This document shows, piece after piece, positions 1-6,182 of a DNA stretch of 6,182 nucleotides. The position numbers were made by a program, and so were the translations under genes. Location of the stretch: positions 70,285 through 76,466 of the forward strand of contig MHGH01000012.1 in assembly GCA_001805465.1 (NCBI GenBank), read 5' to 3'. The notes below the pieces were generated by a model. That model saw only the letters and a list, made by a program, of their open reading frames with translations. It was not told the origin of the DNA and did no database searches. The stretch is from Omnitrophica WOR_2 bacterium RBG_13_41_10 (GTDB lineage: Bacteria; Omnitrophota; Gorgyraeia; Gygaellales; Profunditerraquicolaceae). Each line of letters starts with the position of its first letter. The first letter of the stretch is position 1.

Positions 1-377
1 ACACCTGCTTTCCAGGCAGGAGTATCTTCAATAGGAGTGACTACCGTCAATAGCCCGTCTTTAATGGTGATCTCTATGCCCAACCCGCCGAATTTACCTT
101 CGGTATCGGTCTTTAATTCATTGTAAGTATCGGGGTCCATAAATTGGCTATGGGGGTCTAAAGAAGAAAGCATGCCTTTTAAGGCGCCGTAAATCAAATC
201 ATGAGGCTTGGTTTCATCAACATAATCTGTTTGTATAATTGCTAAGGTATCGGAAAAAAGCTCTACCTGCCGATAGAGATCCTCTTTTTTCTTTTTTTCC
301 ATCTCGCAAATACTGACGGAAGAAAAAGCAAAGATTATTAAACCCAAAATGACAATTATGGTATATATCTTACGCAT
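1..377 (-). CDS. S41 family C-terminal processing peptidase (CtpA/Prc-like), N-terminal part, cut by the window edge
   Basis: Reading leftward from the ATG at 377 gives 125 residues that stay open to the window edge. Residues 1-24 have a basic start (MRK) and a hydrophobic stretch (about 5-23), so the protein is exported or anchored by this segment. The stretch ends in V-S-I-C, a poor lipobox because Ile precedes Cys. A helical region follows, then the family hallmark S-L-D-P-H-S-Q-F-M (about 71-80), the K-F-G-G-L-G-I-E-I entry into the PDZ domain (95-103), and T-P-A-W-K-A-G at the break. Family members use this PDZ domain to bind C-terminal tails of extracytoplasmic proteins, which a Ser/Lys dyad then cleaves. 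The protease core with its catalytic residues lies outside the window, so activity cannot be judged. The start is supported by a GGAGG 7 nt upstream. The gene overlaps the end of gatB by 8 nt, so it is the fourth gene of the gat operon. Confidence 0.9.
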   Translation of the reverse strand, partial: MRKIYTIIVILGLIIFAFSSVSICEMEKKKKEDLYRQVELFSDTLAIIQTDYVDETKPHDLIYGALKGMLSSLDPHSQFMDPDTYNELKTDTEGKFGGLGIEITIKDGLLTVVTPIEDTPAWKAG

Positions 378-1806
378 CGGACAACCTCCGTTTTAATAAT
401 TCCTGCACCACTTTAGGATTGGCCCTGCCTTTGGTCTTTTTCATGGCTTGGCCTACCAGAAACATCAGGGCATTGGCCTTGCCGGCCTTAAAATCGTCTA
501 CGGATTTGGCGTTTTCTTTGATTACATCTCTTATCTCTTTTTCTAAACTTTGAGGGTCGGAAATCTGGGCCAGATTTTTTTCTTCTATGATCTGGCTGGC
601 TGTTTTTTTAGTCTTAGCCATCTCTTGTAATACTGATTTTCCGGTAAGGCTGGAGATAACTTGTTTTTTCTCAACTAATTCAACTAACTCAATAAAATTT
701 TTAGCCGGCACTTGTAATTCAGAAATATTTAAATTAGAAGCTGAAGTAATGGCAGCTAACGGCCCGATAAGCCAATTCGCCACCGACTTCTTATCTTTAT
801 CAGAAAAACCCCTCAAACAGTCTTCAGCATAATCCGCATTATTTTTTGAAGAAACCAGAATTTTTGCGTCATACTGCGTGAGTCCGTAAGTTTTCATGAA
901 ACGCTGCGCCTTTTCCTGCGGTAATTCAGGTAAAGCCCTTTGAATCTCTTCAATTTTTTCCTGGCTAATAATAAACGGGGGCAGATCCGGATCAGGAAAA
1001 TAACGATAATCTTGTGCCCCTTCTTTAGTGCGCATGGAAATAGTCTGTTGGCCTTTTTCATCCCAAAGCCGCGTTTCCTGAACTAGCGCCTGGCCTTCTT
1101 TGAGCAATGCGGACTGGCGCTCTACTTCATATACCAAGGCATCTTTAACTGCCTTAAAAGAGTTCATATTCTTTAGTTCTGTTTTTATCCCTAACTCTTT
1201 AGCGCCCTGCGGGCGTAGTGAAATATTAGCATCACAACGTAAAGACCCTTTTTCCATATCGCAATCAGATACCTCTAAATACTCTAATATGCTTTTTAAT
1301 AACGTCAAATAATCATAGGCCTCCTGGGCAGAATTGATATCCGGGTAGCTAACGATCTCTAGTAAAGGTATGCCGCTACGGTTAAAATCTACCAGGCTTA
1401 AATCTTTTTCGTGGATAAGTTTTCCGGCATCCTCCTCTATATGCACACGGATTATTCCGATACGCTTAGGATTATTTTCTACTGAAATATCCACATATCC
1501 GTTTTTAGATAATGGGAGGTCATACTGCGATATCTGATAATTCTTCGGCAGGTCAGGATAAAAATAATTTTTGCGGTCGAACCTAGTATACTCCTCTACC
1601 TGACAATGTAAGGCCAGTGCTACTTTTATAGCATAATCTAAAGCTGTTTTATTAAAAACAGGTAGTGACCCAGGAAACCCTAAGCAAACCGGGCAGACCT
1701 GAGTGTTTGGGGTATTACCAAACTCCGTAGAGCAGCCACAAAAAGCCTTAGTTTTAGTTTTTAAATGTAAGTGGACTTCTAATCCTATAACCGGTTCGTA
1801 TTCCAT
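370..1806 (-). CDS. gatB: Asp-tRNA(Asn)/Glu-tRNA(Gln) amidotransferase subunit B
   Basis: This is a full-length GatB of 478 residues, the usual size. GatB binds the mischarged tRNA and phosphorylates the Glu or Asp side chain with ATP. The resulting intermediate is amidated by ammonia channelled from GatA. The N-terminus E-Y-E-P-V-I-G-L-E-V-H (2-12) holds the conserved metal-site residues E10 and H12. H-I-E-E-D-A-G-K lies at 122-129 and the family signature D-F-N-R-S-G-I-P-L-L-E-I-V at 140-152. Cys23, Cys25, Cys38 and Cys41 form a CxC...CxxC pattern expected to bind zinc, which some homologues such as Staphylococcus aureus GatB lack. The C-terminal part, from about residue 330, matches the helical and YqeY-like tail region that grips the tRNA. 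The ATG at 1806 begins exactly at the conserved N-terminus. No proper SD precedes it, only an AAGG 2 nt away, and gatA ends 4 nt upstream, so it is probably translated by coupling to gatA. Confidence 0.98.
   Translation of the reverse strand: MEYEPVIGLEVHLHLKTKTKAFCGCSTEFGNTPNTQVCPVCLGFPGSLPVFNKTALDYAIKVALALHCQVEEYTRFDRKNYFYPDLPKNYQISQYDLPLSKNGYVDISVENNPKRIGIIRVHIEEDAGKLIHEKDLSLVDFNRSGIPLLEIVSYPDINSAQEAYDYLTLLKSILEYLEVSDCDMEKGSLRCDANISLRPQGAKELGIKTELKNMNSFKAVKDALVYEVERQSALLKEGQALVQETRLWDEKGQQTISMRTKEGAQDYRYFPDPDLPPFIISQEKIEEIQRALPELPQEKAQRFMKTYGLTQYDAKILVSSKNNADYAEDCLRGFSDKDKKSVANWLIGPLAAITSASNLNISELQVPAKNFIELVELVEKKQVISSLTGKSVLQEMAKTKKTASQIIEEKNLAQISDPQSLEKEIRDVIKENAKSVDDFKAGKANALMFLVGQAMKKTKGRANPKVVQELLKRRLSDA
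385..389 (-). promoter_or_regulatory. Ribosome binding site of the S41 protease gene, inside gatB
   Basis: On the minus strand GGAGG lies 7 nt before the ATG at 377. It falls within the last codons of gatB (the CGG-AGG pair encoding Arg-Arg near the C-terminus). It fixes the start of the protease gene and allows either independent initiation or reinitiation by ribosomes finishing gatB. Confidence 0.8.
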
Positions 1807-1810
1807 AACC

Positions 1811-3253
1811 TTATAATTTGGGCTTCATCTTATGCCAGGGTGTGTTCTGCTCATAAGTATAAGCCACCCTAAAAATCATTTCTTCATCAAAGGGCTTGGC
1901 TAAAATCTGTAATCCTACGGGAAGATTATCTCTGGTAAAACCGCACGGCAGAGAGATTGCCGGAATCCCAGCTAAATTTGCCGATATGGTATAAATATCC
2001 GACAAATACATTTTCAAAGGATCCTCTACTTTTTCTCCTATTTTAAAAGCTGCAGTAGGCGAAGTAGGGGTAATGATGCAATCAAGATCTTTCAATACCT
2101 GATCAAAATCTTCTTTTATCAAAGTGCGCACCTTTAAGGAGCGCAAATAATAAGCATCGTAATAACCGTGCGATAAAGCAAATGTCCCTAGAAGAATCCT
2201 TCTTTTGGCCTCTGGGCCAAAACCTTCACCGCGGGATTTTTTATACATATCTATCAAGCCATTGGCAATGGTTGAACGACATCCATATTGCACCGCATCG
2301 AATCTAGCCAGATTAGAACTGGCCTCGGCAGTAGCAATAATATAATATACCGGTACGGCGTATTTGGTGTTGGGAAGAGAAACTTCTTTAAAAACAGCCC
2401 CCAGTTCTTTTAATTTATTTATTGCTTCTTCTAGCGCAACCTTAATTTCGCTATCTAACCCCTCAATAAAATATTCTTTGGGGATCCCGATCTTGATACC
2501 TTTTACATCATTGACTAATGCCTGTGTAAAATCAGGGACTTTTATATCGGCAGAAGTAGAGTCACAAGGATCGTATCCGGAAATAATATTAGTAAGGAGC
2601 GCGGCATCCCTTGTATCTTTGGTAAGGGGGCCGATCTGGTCAAGGCTAGAGGCAAAGGCAATCAAGCCATAACGAGAAACTCTTCCATAGGTAGGTTTTA
2701 AGCCTACTACTCCACAAAATGATGCCGGTTGGCGGATTGAACCTCCGGTATCAGACCCCAATGCCCAAATGGCTTCATCGCTAGCTACACTAGCTGCCGA
2801 GCCGCCTGATGAACCGCCGGGAACACATTCTAAATTCCAAGGATTATGTGTAGGATAAAAACAGGAATTCTCCGTAGATGAACCGAAAGCAAATTCATCC
2901 ATGTTAGTCTTTTTTTCTGATATAGACGCTCCGGCCTCTTTTAATTTTTTAATCACGGTAGCATCATAAGGCGGTTTAAAGCCGGCTAAAATCCTGGAAC
3001 AACATTCGGTATTATAGCCTTCTGTACAAATGTTGTCTTTGATAGATATAGGAATACCTTCTAAGGTAGGTGCCTGGTGTTTGATGCTTGGCGTTTGGTG
3101 TTCTAAAGAATCAGATAATCTTACATAAGCTTTTACTTTAGAATCTGTTTCTTGGATCTGCCGGTTTAAACTAGAGATAATCTCGGATGGACTCAAATCC
3201 TTTTTGTCTAACCTTTCCAATAACTCGCCTGCCGTAAGCGCATTTAGTTTCAT
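1811..3253 (-). CDS. gatA: Asp-tRNA(Asn)/Glu-tRNA(Gln) amidotransferase subunit A (glutaminase subunit)
   Basis: This is an intact 480-residue amidase-signature enzyme of normal length. GatA hydrolyses glutamine and passes ammonia to GatB. The Ser-cisSer-Lys triad is visible: Lys72 in I-P-I-S-I-K-D-N, the cis-Ser at about 148 in the G-G-S-S-G-G-S glycine-serine loop, and the nucleophile Ser172 in G-S-D-T-G-G-S-I-R-Q-P. Further conserved blocks are T-N-M-D-E-F-A-F-G (116-124), Y-G-R-V-S-R-Y-G (189-196) and S-L-D-Q-I-G-P-L (203-210). Compared from memory with the S. aureus protein there is one extra residue between Lys72 and the nucleophile, in S-E-K-K-T-N-M-D-E-F. Residues 51-62, just before the catalytic Lys, are encoded by a short heptanucleotide repeat (see the separate entry). 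The ATG directly follows the gatC stop (TAA-ATG). The only upstream SD-like motif is AAGG, 11 nt away, so coupled translation is likely. Confidence 0.98.
   Translation of the reverse strand: MKLNALTAGELLERLDKKDLSPSEIISSLNRQIQETDSKVKAYVRLSDSLEHQTPSIKHQAPTLEGIPISIKDNICTEGYNTECCSRILAGFKPPYDATVIKKLKEAGASISEKKTNMDEFAFGSSTENSCFYPTHNPWNLECVPGGSSGGSAASVASDEAIWALGSDTGGSIRQPASFCGVVGLKPTYGRVSRYGLIAFASSLDQIGPLTKDTRDAALLTNIISGYDPCDSTSADIKVPDFTQALVNDVKGIKIGIPKEYFIEGLDSEIKVALEEAINKLKELGAVFKEVSLPNTKYAVPVYYIIATAEASSNLARFDAVQYGCRSTIANGLIDMYKKSRGEGFGPEAKRRILLGTFALSHGYYDAYYLRSLKVRTLIKEDFDQVLKDLDCIITPTSPTAAFKIGEKVEDPLKMYLSDIYTISANLAGIPAISLPCGFTRDNLPVGLQILAKPFDEEMIFRVAYTYEQNTPWHKMKPKL
3068..3102 (-). repeat. Five degenerate heptanucleotide units inside gatA
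   Basis: On the plus strand the units are AGGTGCC, TGGTGTT, TGATGCT, TGGCGTT and TGGTGTT; the coding-strand consensus is close to AACACCA. The array is in frame and encodes residues 51-62 of GatA. Because seven is not a multiple of three, the peptide period is 7 residues (H-Q-T-P-S-I-K then H-Q-A-P-T). It sits in the variable loop before the catalytic lysine. The repetition is read directly from the sequence; its origin is unknown. Confidence 0.6.
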
Positions 3254-3541
3254 TTATTCAATTACCTTGGGAACCCCAAAGAAATTTCCTTTTGCGCAAG
3301 GCGCATTTTTTAGTACTGCCTGATGAGATAAAGAGGGGCGCGGGGTGTCTTCTCTTAAAACATTGTTCATAGGTAAAATGTGGCTGGTGGGGGGGATATC
3401 TTTGATATCAACCTTTTTGAGCGCATCAATGAAATCCAAGATATCTTCTAGCTGCCCGGATAATTTCTCTAACTCTTTTTGATTCAACTCAATACGTGCT
3501 AGATTTGCTACATATTCTACGGTTTCTTTCTTGATTTCCAT
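3254..3541 (-). CDS. gatC: Asp-tRNA(Asn)/Glu-tRNA(Gln) amidotransferase subunit C
   Basis: This is a complete 95-residue GatC of normal size. GatC is the small subunit that wraps around GatA and stabilises its contact with GatB; it has no catalytic site. Visible family features are the first helix with V-A-N-L-A-R-I-E-L (10-18), a second amphipathic helix with L-E-D-I-L-D-F-I-D-A-L-K-K-V-D, the motif L-R-E-D-T-P-R-P-S-L in the extended linker, and the C-terminal F-F-G-V-P-K-V-I-E. The start at 3541 has a strong GAGGAG 7 nt upstream. It is the first gene of the operon: a promoter lies directly before it, and gatA starts at the next base after its stop codon. Confidence 0.97.
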   Translation of the reverse strand: MEIKKETVEYVANLARIELNQKELEKLSGQLEDILDFIDALKKVDIKDIPPTSHILPMNNVLREDTPRPSLSHQAVLKNAPCAKGNFFGVPKVIE

Positions 3542-3548
3542 ACAGTTA

Positions 3549-3554
3549 CTCCTC
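3549..3554 (-). promoter_or_regulatory. Ribosome binding site of gatC
   Basis: GAGGAG on the minus strand lies 7 nt before the ATG at 3541. It is the only strong SD among the three gat genes. Entry of ribosomes for gatA and gatB may therefore depend on it through coupling. Confidence 0.85.
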
Positions 3555-3566
3555 TATAATCTTTTA

Positions 3567-3595
3567 ATGATATCAAAGTTTAAATCAAAAGTCAA
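3567..3595 (-). promoter_or_regulatory. Sigma-70-type promoter of the gatCAB operon
   Basis: On the minus strand there is a -35 box TTGACT (3595-3590), a 17-nt spacer and a -10 box TATCAT (3572-3567), each one mismatch from consensus. Transcription would start near 3560. That gives a leader of about 19 nt containing the gatC SD, with no room for a riboswitch or an attenuator. Confidence 0.7.
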
Positions 3596-3618
3596 AGGAT
3601 AAAAGCCTAAAATTGTTA

Positions 3619-3647
3619 TAGACAAGACGAGCTAAAATGGGTACAAT
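3619..3647 (+). promoter_or_regulatory. Sigma-70-type promoter of the divergent phosphorylase-like gene
   Basis: The -35 box TAGACA (3619-3624), a 17-nt spacer and the -10 box TACAAT (3642-3647) each differ by one base from consensus. The expected start site is about 3654, only some 3 nt before the ATG at 3657. The two divergent promoters have their -35 boxes separated by 23 bp, so RNA polymerases or a regulator bound between them could affect both directions. Confidence 0.65.
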
Positions 3648-3656
3648 AGCATACTT

Positions 3657-6182
3657 ATGCACAATAAAATAAAAAATAAAACTCCTAGTTACCGCCTAGA
3701 GGCAAACGGCGAATTTGTTATTGAAAATTATAATTTTTCTAAGCCCTTTGCCAATTTTCTGCCGGGGATTGCCGGCAAATACGGAATACCGATGTGGGTA
3801 TTCTATGTCAACCGTGCCCAAGCTATAACCAGCTTCGGCATTAAGGATAAAGACCATGCTATTGTAGAATTTTTCCCTGCTAATAAATCCTGGCAGCTTG
3901 TTTCTTCGCAAGGATTCCGTACCTTTATTAAACTAAGCTTGAAAAATAAGGCTATCTTCTACGAACCCTTCCAAAACGGCTTTAGCAATTTAGGCTTTAA
4001 TTTAATAAACAAAATGTCTATAAGCTCTTGGGGCCTAAAAATAGAGGAAACAAACCTTACCTTGGGCCTGGAGGTAGCGATAGAATATTTTACTATTCCC
4101 AATGATTCTTACGCTGCCTTGGCCAGGATTGTGACTATAAAAAATACCGGCCGGCAAAATAAAAAAATCCAGTTACTCGACGGCTTACCGCAAATTGTGC
4201 CTTTCGGAACAAGCAATTTATTCTTAAAGAAGCTGGGCCGCACCATTGAAGCCTGGATGCAGGTCGATAATTTAGAGAAAGGTGTGCCTTTTTATAAATT
4301 GGATGTCGACCCCATTGACAGGCCCGAAGTTATCCATATCAAGGAAGGTAATTTCTACCTGGGGTTTCATTATGAAAAAAATACAGCTAAAATAATAAAA
4401 CCCATAGTTGACCCTCAAGTCATCTTTGGCCCGGTTACTGATTTTTCCTGCCCCCGCCAATTCTTGGCTGCCAAGAATTTTGCTTACCCCAAACAACAGG
4501 CCACGTCCAGTAAAACCCCCTCCTGCTTCTTGCCGCTTGATATCATACTTAAAGAAAAGGAAGAAAAGAGTTTCTTTTGTTTATGCGGCTATATGGGGAG
4601 TTTAGAAAAACTAAACTCTTCTCTTAAAAAAATTACCGCACCCGGTTATTTGACTAAAAAAGCAAATGAAAATAGAAAAATTATTGAAGAATTGCAACAA
4701 AATATAGCCACCACAAGCAGCTCTAAAGAATTCGACTTTTACGCTAAGCAAACTTATCTGGATAATATAATCAGAGGCGGAGAACCAATAGTATTCAAAT
4801 CTAGCCGCAGGCAGGTAGTATTTTACCTCTATTCCCGTAAGCACGGCGACTTAGAAAGAGACTACAATAAATTCCAATTACAACCTGCTTACTTCTCTCA
4901 AGGTAACGGCAACTACCGGGATATGAATCAAAACCGGCGCTGTAATGTCTGGTTTAATCCGGATATCAAAGAAGACGATGTTGTTACTTTTTTTAATCTC
5001 CTACAGACAGACGGTTTTAATCCTTTGGTAATTAAGGGGGCTTATTTTACGCTTGAAGAAAAAAACAAACTTGAAGTTACCATAAAAGATTTGGTCAAAG
5101 CAGAATCTGCTGCTGCCTTGTGTAATTTTTTAGATAGGCCCTTTACACCGGGAGAGGTTATTCTCTTTTTGGAAAAAAATAAAATTAAATTAAAAACTTC
5201 TGGTGATGAATTCTTAAATATCCTGCTTTCTTACTGCAAAAAACACCAAGAGGCAGAACACGGCGAAGGATTCTGGACAGACCACTGGGTTTATAATCTG
5301 GATTTACTGGAAAGTTACCTTGCTATTTATCCTGAAGATTTAAGAGCACTTCTCTTTGATAATAAAAATTTCGGGTTCTATGACAACGCCGAAGTAGTTA
5401 GGCCCAGAAGAGAAAAATACCTTCTGCATGAAGGCAAACCAAGACAACTGCATGCGGTTGTAGCTGATGAAGCTAAGAAAGGGATGATTAAAAAAAGGAC
5501 TGATCATCCCCATACCCTAAGAGAACAATATGGCCTTGGGAATATCTACCGCACTAACCTGATTAATAAATTAGTGTGTTTAGCGGTCAATAAATTAGCT
5601 TCTTTGGACCCTTTCGGTATGGGCATAGAAATGGAGGCAAATAAACCTAACTGGTTTGATGCCTTAAATGGCCTACCCGGATTATTTGGTTCTTCGCTAT
5701 GCGAAACATTGGAATTAAAGCGCCTGATTATTTTTATAAAGGAGGCTTTAGAAAAAATAAGGCCAAGAAAAATTGCTTTAAGTGAAGAAATATTTAATTT
5801 TTTAATTGCCCTGGATAAATTACTTATGGATTACTTTGCTGAAAACTCTGCCGAAAAAGACTATCAGTATTGGGATAAGAGCTATTCTCTTAAAGAAGAG
5901 TACCGTTACCAGACTAAGATGGGACTAAGCGGCAAAGAACAGGAAATAGACGCAGGATATTTAAACGATATCTTAAATAATGCCTTAAACAAGATAGATG
6001 CGGGAATAGCTAAGGCCCAAGACAAAAACGGCATTTATTATTCATATTTTATTAATGAAGTTACCCAATACACCCTGCTAGAAAATAATTTTGTGCAGCC
6101 TACTCAATTTACCCAAAAAAAGCTTCCTCTGTTTTTAGAAGGGCAAATGCATGCCTTAAGGATATTACCCGACCTTAAAGCC
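3657..6182 (+). CDS. Large GH94-like (cellobiose phosphorylase-like, clan GH-Q) protein, C-terminus beyond the window
   Basis: The frame from the ATG at 3657 is open for 842 codons to the window edge. There is no signal peptide, so the protein should be cytosolic. The N-terminal part (to about residue 330) contains W-V-F-Y-V-N-R-A-Q-A-I-T-S-F-G (47-61) and P-A-N-K-S-W-Q (74-80), in the style of the beta-sandwich domain of GH94 phosphorylases. The later part is rich in helices and holds F-W-T-D-H-W (539-544), R-T-D-H-P-H-T (614-620) and E-M-E-A-N-K-P-N-W-F-D-A-L-N-G (658-672). By analogy with the D-W-N-D motif of GH94, D668 is the likely general acid. Family enzymes cleave beta-glucosides with phosphate to give a sugar 1-phosphate. 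The substrate here cannot be told, and the phosphate-binding end of the barrel lies outside the window. An in-frame stop at 3633 and the lack of another start make 3657 the start, though no SD precedes it. It could also be a GH149 or GH161 relative or a non-catalytic homologue. The superfamily is fairly sure; the activity is not. Confidence 0.8.
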   Translation, partial: MHNKIKNKTPSYRLEANGEFVIENYNFSKPFANFLPGIAGKYGIPMWVFYVNRAQAITSFGIKDKDHAIVEFFPANKSWQLVSSQGFRTFIKLSLKNKAIFYEPFQNGFSNLGFNLINKMSISSWGLKIEETNLTLGLEVAIEYFTIPNDSYAALARIVTIKNTGRQNKKIQLLDGLPQIVPFGTSNLFLKKLGRTIEAWMQVDNLEKGVPFYKLDVDPIDRPEVIHIKEGNFYLGFHYEKNTAKIIKPIVDPQVIFGPVTDFSCPRQFLAAKNFAYPKQQATSSKTPSCFLPLDIILKEKEEKSFFCLCGYMGSLEKLNSSLKKITAPGYLTKKANENRKIIEELQQNIATTSSSKEFDFYAKQTYLDNIIRGGEPIVFKSSRRQVVFYLYSRKHGDLERDYNKFQLQPAYFSQGNGNYRDMNQNRRCNVWFNPDIKEDDVVTFFNLLQTDGFNPLVIKGAYFTLEEKNKLEVTIKDLVKAESAAALCNFLDRPFTPGEVILFLEKNKIKLKTSGDEFLNILLSYCKKHQEAEHGEGFWTDHWVYNLDLLESYLAIYPEDLRALLFDNKNFGFYDNAEVVRPRREKYLLHEGKPRQLHAVVADEAKKGMIKKRTDHPHTLREQYGLGNIYRTNLINKLVCLAVNKLASLDPFGMGIEMEANKPNWFDALNGLPGLFGSSLCETLELKRLIIFIKEALEKIRPRKIALSEEIFNFLIALDKLLMDYFAENSAEKDYQYWDKSYSLKEEYRYQTKMGLSGKEQEIDAGYLNDILNNALNKIDAGIAKAQDKNGIYYSYFINEVTQYTLLENNFVQPTQFTQKKLPLFLEGQMHALRILPDLKA

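Noticed and set aside
362..377. Possible lipoprotein signal on the S41 protease
   Set aside because: The Cys at residue 24 is preceded by V-S-I. Ile at the position just before Cys does not fit a normal lipobox, so a plain signal or anchor segment is more likely.
587..1312. Plus-strand frames at 587-832 and 1100-1312
   Set aside because: They are antisense to gatB, which is clearly real over its whole length.
2364..2672. Plus-strand frame of 102 codons
   Set aside because: It is antisense to well-conserved gatA sequence, with no SD and no recognisable domain.
3571..3598. Repeated TCAAA words in the intergenic region, considered as operator half-sites
   Set aside because: They overlap the spacer and -35 box of the gatC promoter, are not evenly spaced or symmetric, and are easily explained by A/T-rich composition.
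3637..3639. ATG upstream of the phosphorylase-like gene, considered as an earlier start
   Set aside because: It is out of frame with the gene (20 nt upstream of 3657) and lies in the spacer of the predicted promoter.
3696..3911. Minus-strand open frame of 71 codons
   Set aside because: It lies entirely inside the 842-codon plus-strand gene, has no SD or recognisable motif, and its peptide looks like an antisense shadow.
4272..4844. Minus-strand frames at 4272-4496 and 4611-4844 and a plus-strand frame at 4408-4605
   Set aside because: All are nested in the phosphorylase-like gene, whose own frame is uninterrupted and carries family motifs. The short frames have no supporting signal.

Overview
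The window holds a tightly packed minus-strand operon and the first 842 codons of a large divergent plus-strand gene. A 115-bp intergenic region (3542-3656) separates them and carries two back-to-back sigma-70-type promoters. Essentially all the DNA is coding, and there are no RNA genes, CRISPR arrays, insertion sequences or convincing terminators.

The minus-strand operon, read from right to left, is gatC (3541-3254), gatA (3253-1811), gatB (1806-370) and the N-terminal part of an S41 C-terminal processing protease (377 to the left edge). GatC, GatA and GatB form the tRNA-dependent amidotransferase that converts Glu-tRNA(Gln), and often Asp-tRNA(Asn), into the correctly charged tRNA. All three look intact. 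The junctions are extreme: 0 bp between gatC and gatA, 4 bp between gatA and gatB, and an 8-bp overlap between gatB and the protease gene. This implies one mRNA with translational coupling. The last codons of gatB contain the protease Shine-Dalgarno sequence.

The plus-strand gene starts at 3657 and runs open off the right edge. It encodes a cytosolic protein resembling the large 'cellobiose phosphorylase-like' proteins (COG3459, GH94-like, clan GH-Q). An N-terminal sugar-binding-type beta domain is followed by the helical barrel, where an N-W-F-D motif (D668) lines up with the general-acid Asp region of GH94 phosphorylases. Its substrate is unknown. It is the most novel item here, and it appears to be expressed from an almost leaderless mRNA.

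The organism is a bacterium with moderately low GC, SD-led genes, consensus-like sigma-70 promoters and indirect amidotransferase aminoacylation. The gene order and the protein flavour would fit an uncultured lineage such as Omnitrophota. That is an impression from remembered sequences, not a demonstrated assignment.
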